Part shown: positions 63,906-64,000 of the stretch, in pieces
Position numbering within the stretch: the first letter of the stretch is position 1
Layout: the number at the start of each line of letters is the position of its first letter
Origin: Bacillus sp. DNRA2
GTDB lineage: Bacteria; Bacillota; Bacilli; Bacillales; Cytobacillaceae
DNA length: 64,000 nt
Reading direction: 5' to 3'
Assembly (NCBI RefSeq): GCF_012843265.1
Contig: NZ_JABAIT010000008.1
Location: forward strand, 93,144 to 157,143
Notes under the pieces: generated by a model
What the model was told of the DNA's origin: nothing
Database searches by the model: none
What the model saw: the letters and a program-made list of their open reading frames with translations, nothing else
Position numbers and translations under genes: made by a program

Positions 63906-64000
63906 ATAGAGTAGGCGCATGAATTACTCATGCGCCTCTCACAGTTCCGTACGTGCGGGTCATCGCATACGGCTCCTCCATAATTATCCCCGTTGGGGAT
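63906..64000 (-). mobile_element. candidate 3' end of a group II intron (domains V and VI), truncated by the window
   Basis: On the minus strand 63975-63942 (34 nt) resembles domain V: CCGTA and UACGG pair, an upper TGCG/CGCA helix is separated by a two-nt CG bulge, and the lower stem has two A-A or G-A mismatches. A domain VI-like hairpin AGGCGCATGA/TCATGCGCCT (63937-63913) follows, extended by GAG/CTC with a single bulged A at 63912, 6 nt before the final T of TAT at 63906. That fits a branch-point A at -7. The hairpin alone could instead be the MFS gene terminator. Confidence 0.55.

Overview
The window is low-GC DNA from an endospore-forming member of the Bacillaceae. It encodes four small spore proteins (SspN, SspO, SspP and Tlp), an exosporium-type collagen-like protein, and a block whose gene content and order match the Bacillus subtilis region sspP-sspO-citB-yneN-tlp-yneP-yneQ-yneR-plsY-yneT-parE-parC. 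Starts preceded by strong Shine-Dalgarno sequences, frequent TTG and GTG starts, and U-tailed terminators fit the same group. I see no rRNA, tRNA or CRISPR array.

Layout. 0.1-9.3 kb: cysteine synthase, a Lon-like protease, a HAD hydrolase, a degenerate tyrosine-recombinase-like protein, a cobalamin-binding-type protein, a DMT transporter, then a free-standing LAGLIDADG endonuclease with a small duplicated ribbon-helix-helix-like protein. 9.5-13.0 kb: a glycosyltransferase, a BclB-type collagen-like protein and a secreted protein. 13.2-25.4 kb: parC-parE (behind a LexA-type box), yneT, a GH18 hydrolase, plsY, a sporulation-type kinase, CapA, yneR, yneQ and yneP. 25.6-30.7 kb: a translationally coupled operon with two small DUF2642-like proteins, two glycosyltransferases each carrying two GT2 halves, and a nucleotide-sugar dehydrogenase between them. 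30.7-36.1 kb: spore proteins, an FbpB-like protein, a thiol-disulfide protein and aconitase.

36.3-39.3 kb is a selenium locus: selA, a 78-residue CxxU (SelW/Rdx-like) protein read through an in-frame TGA, and selD whose catalytic residue is also encoded by TGA. Both TGA codons are followed by hairpins at a distance typical of bacterial SECIS elements. This is the most notable system in the window, and ordinary gene calling truncates selD and misses the CxxU gene. selB and the tRNA-Sec gene are not in the window.

39.4-47.0 kb looks like an envelope quality-control cluster: a PspA protein and membrane partner (with a 467-bp tandem duplication creating a chimeric ORF), HtrA, a two-component system, a small membrane protein and a PrsA-like foldase. 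47.2-64 kb: threonine catabolism (SDR threonine dehydrogenase plus Kbl), an MprF C-terminal-type protein, a very large membrane protein, a B12-type radical SAM enzyme behind an Fnr-type palindrome, a KimA-type potassium importer, a diguanylate cyclase, YeeI, PpnP and an MFS exporter. The right edge resembles domains V and VI of a group II intron on the minus strand.

Repeats: two copies of a MITE-like element with 12-bp terminal inverted repeats, a 53-bp tandem repeat, a 21-bp tandem repeat, and a dispersed AATAAGCGGA motif.
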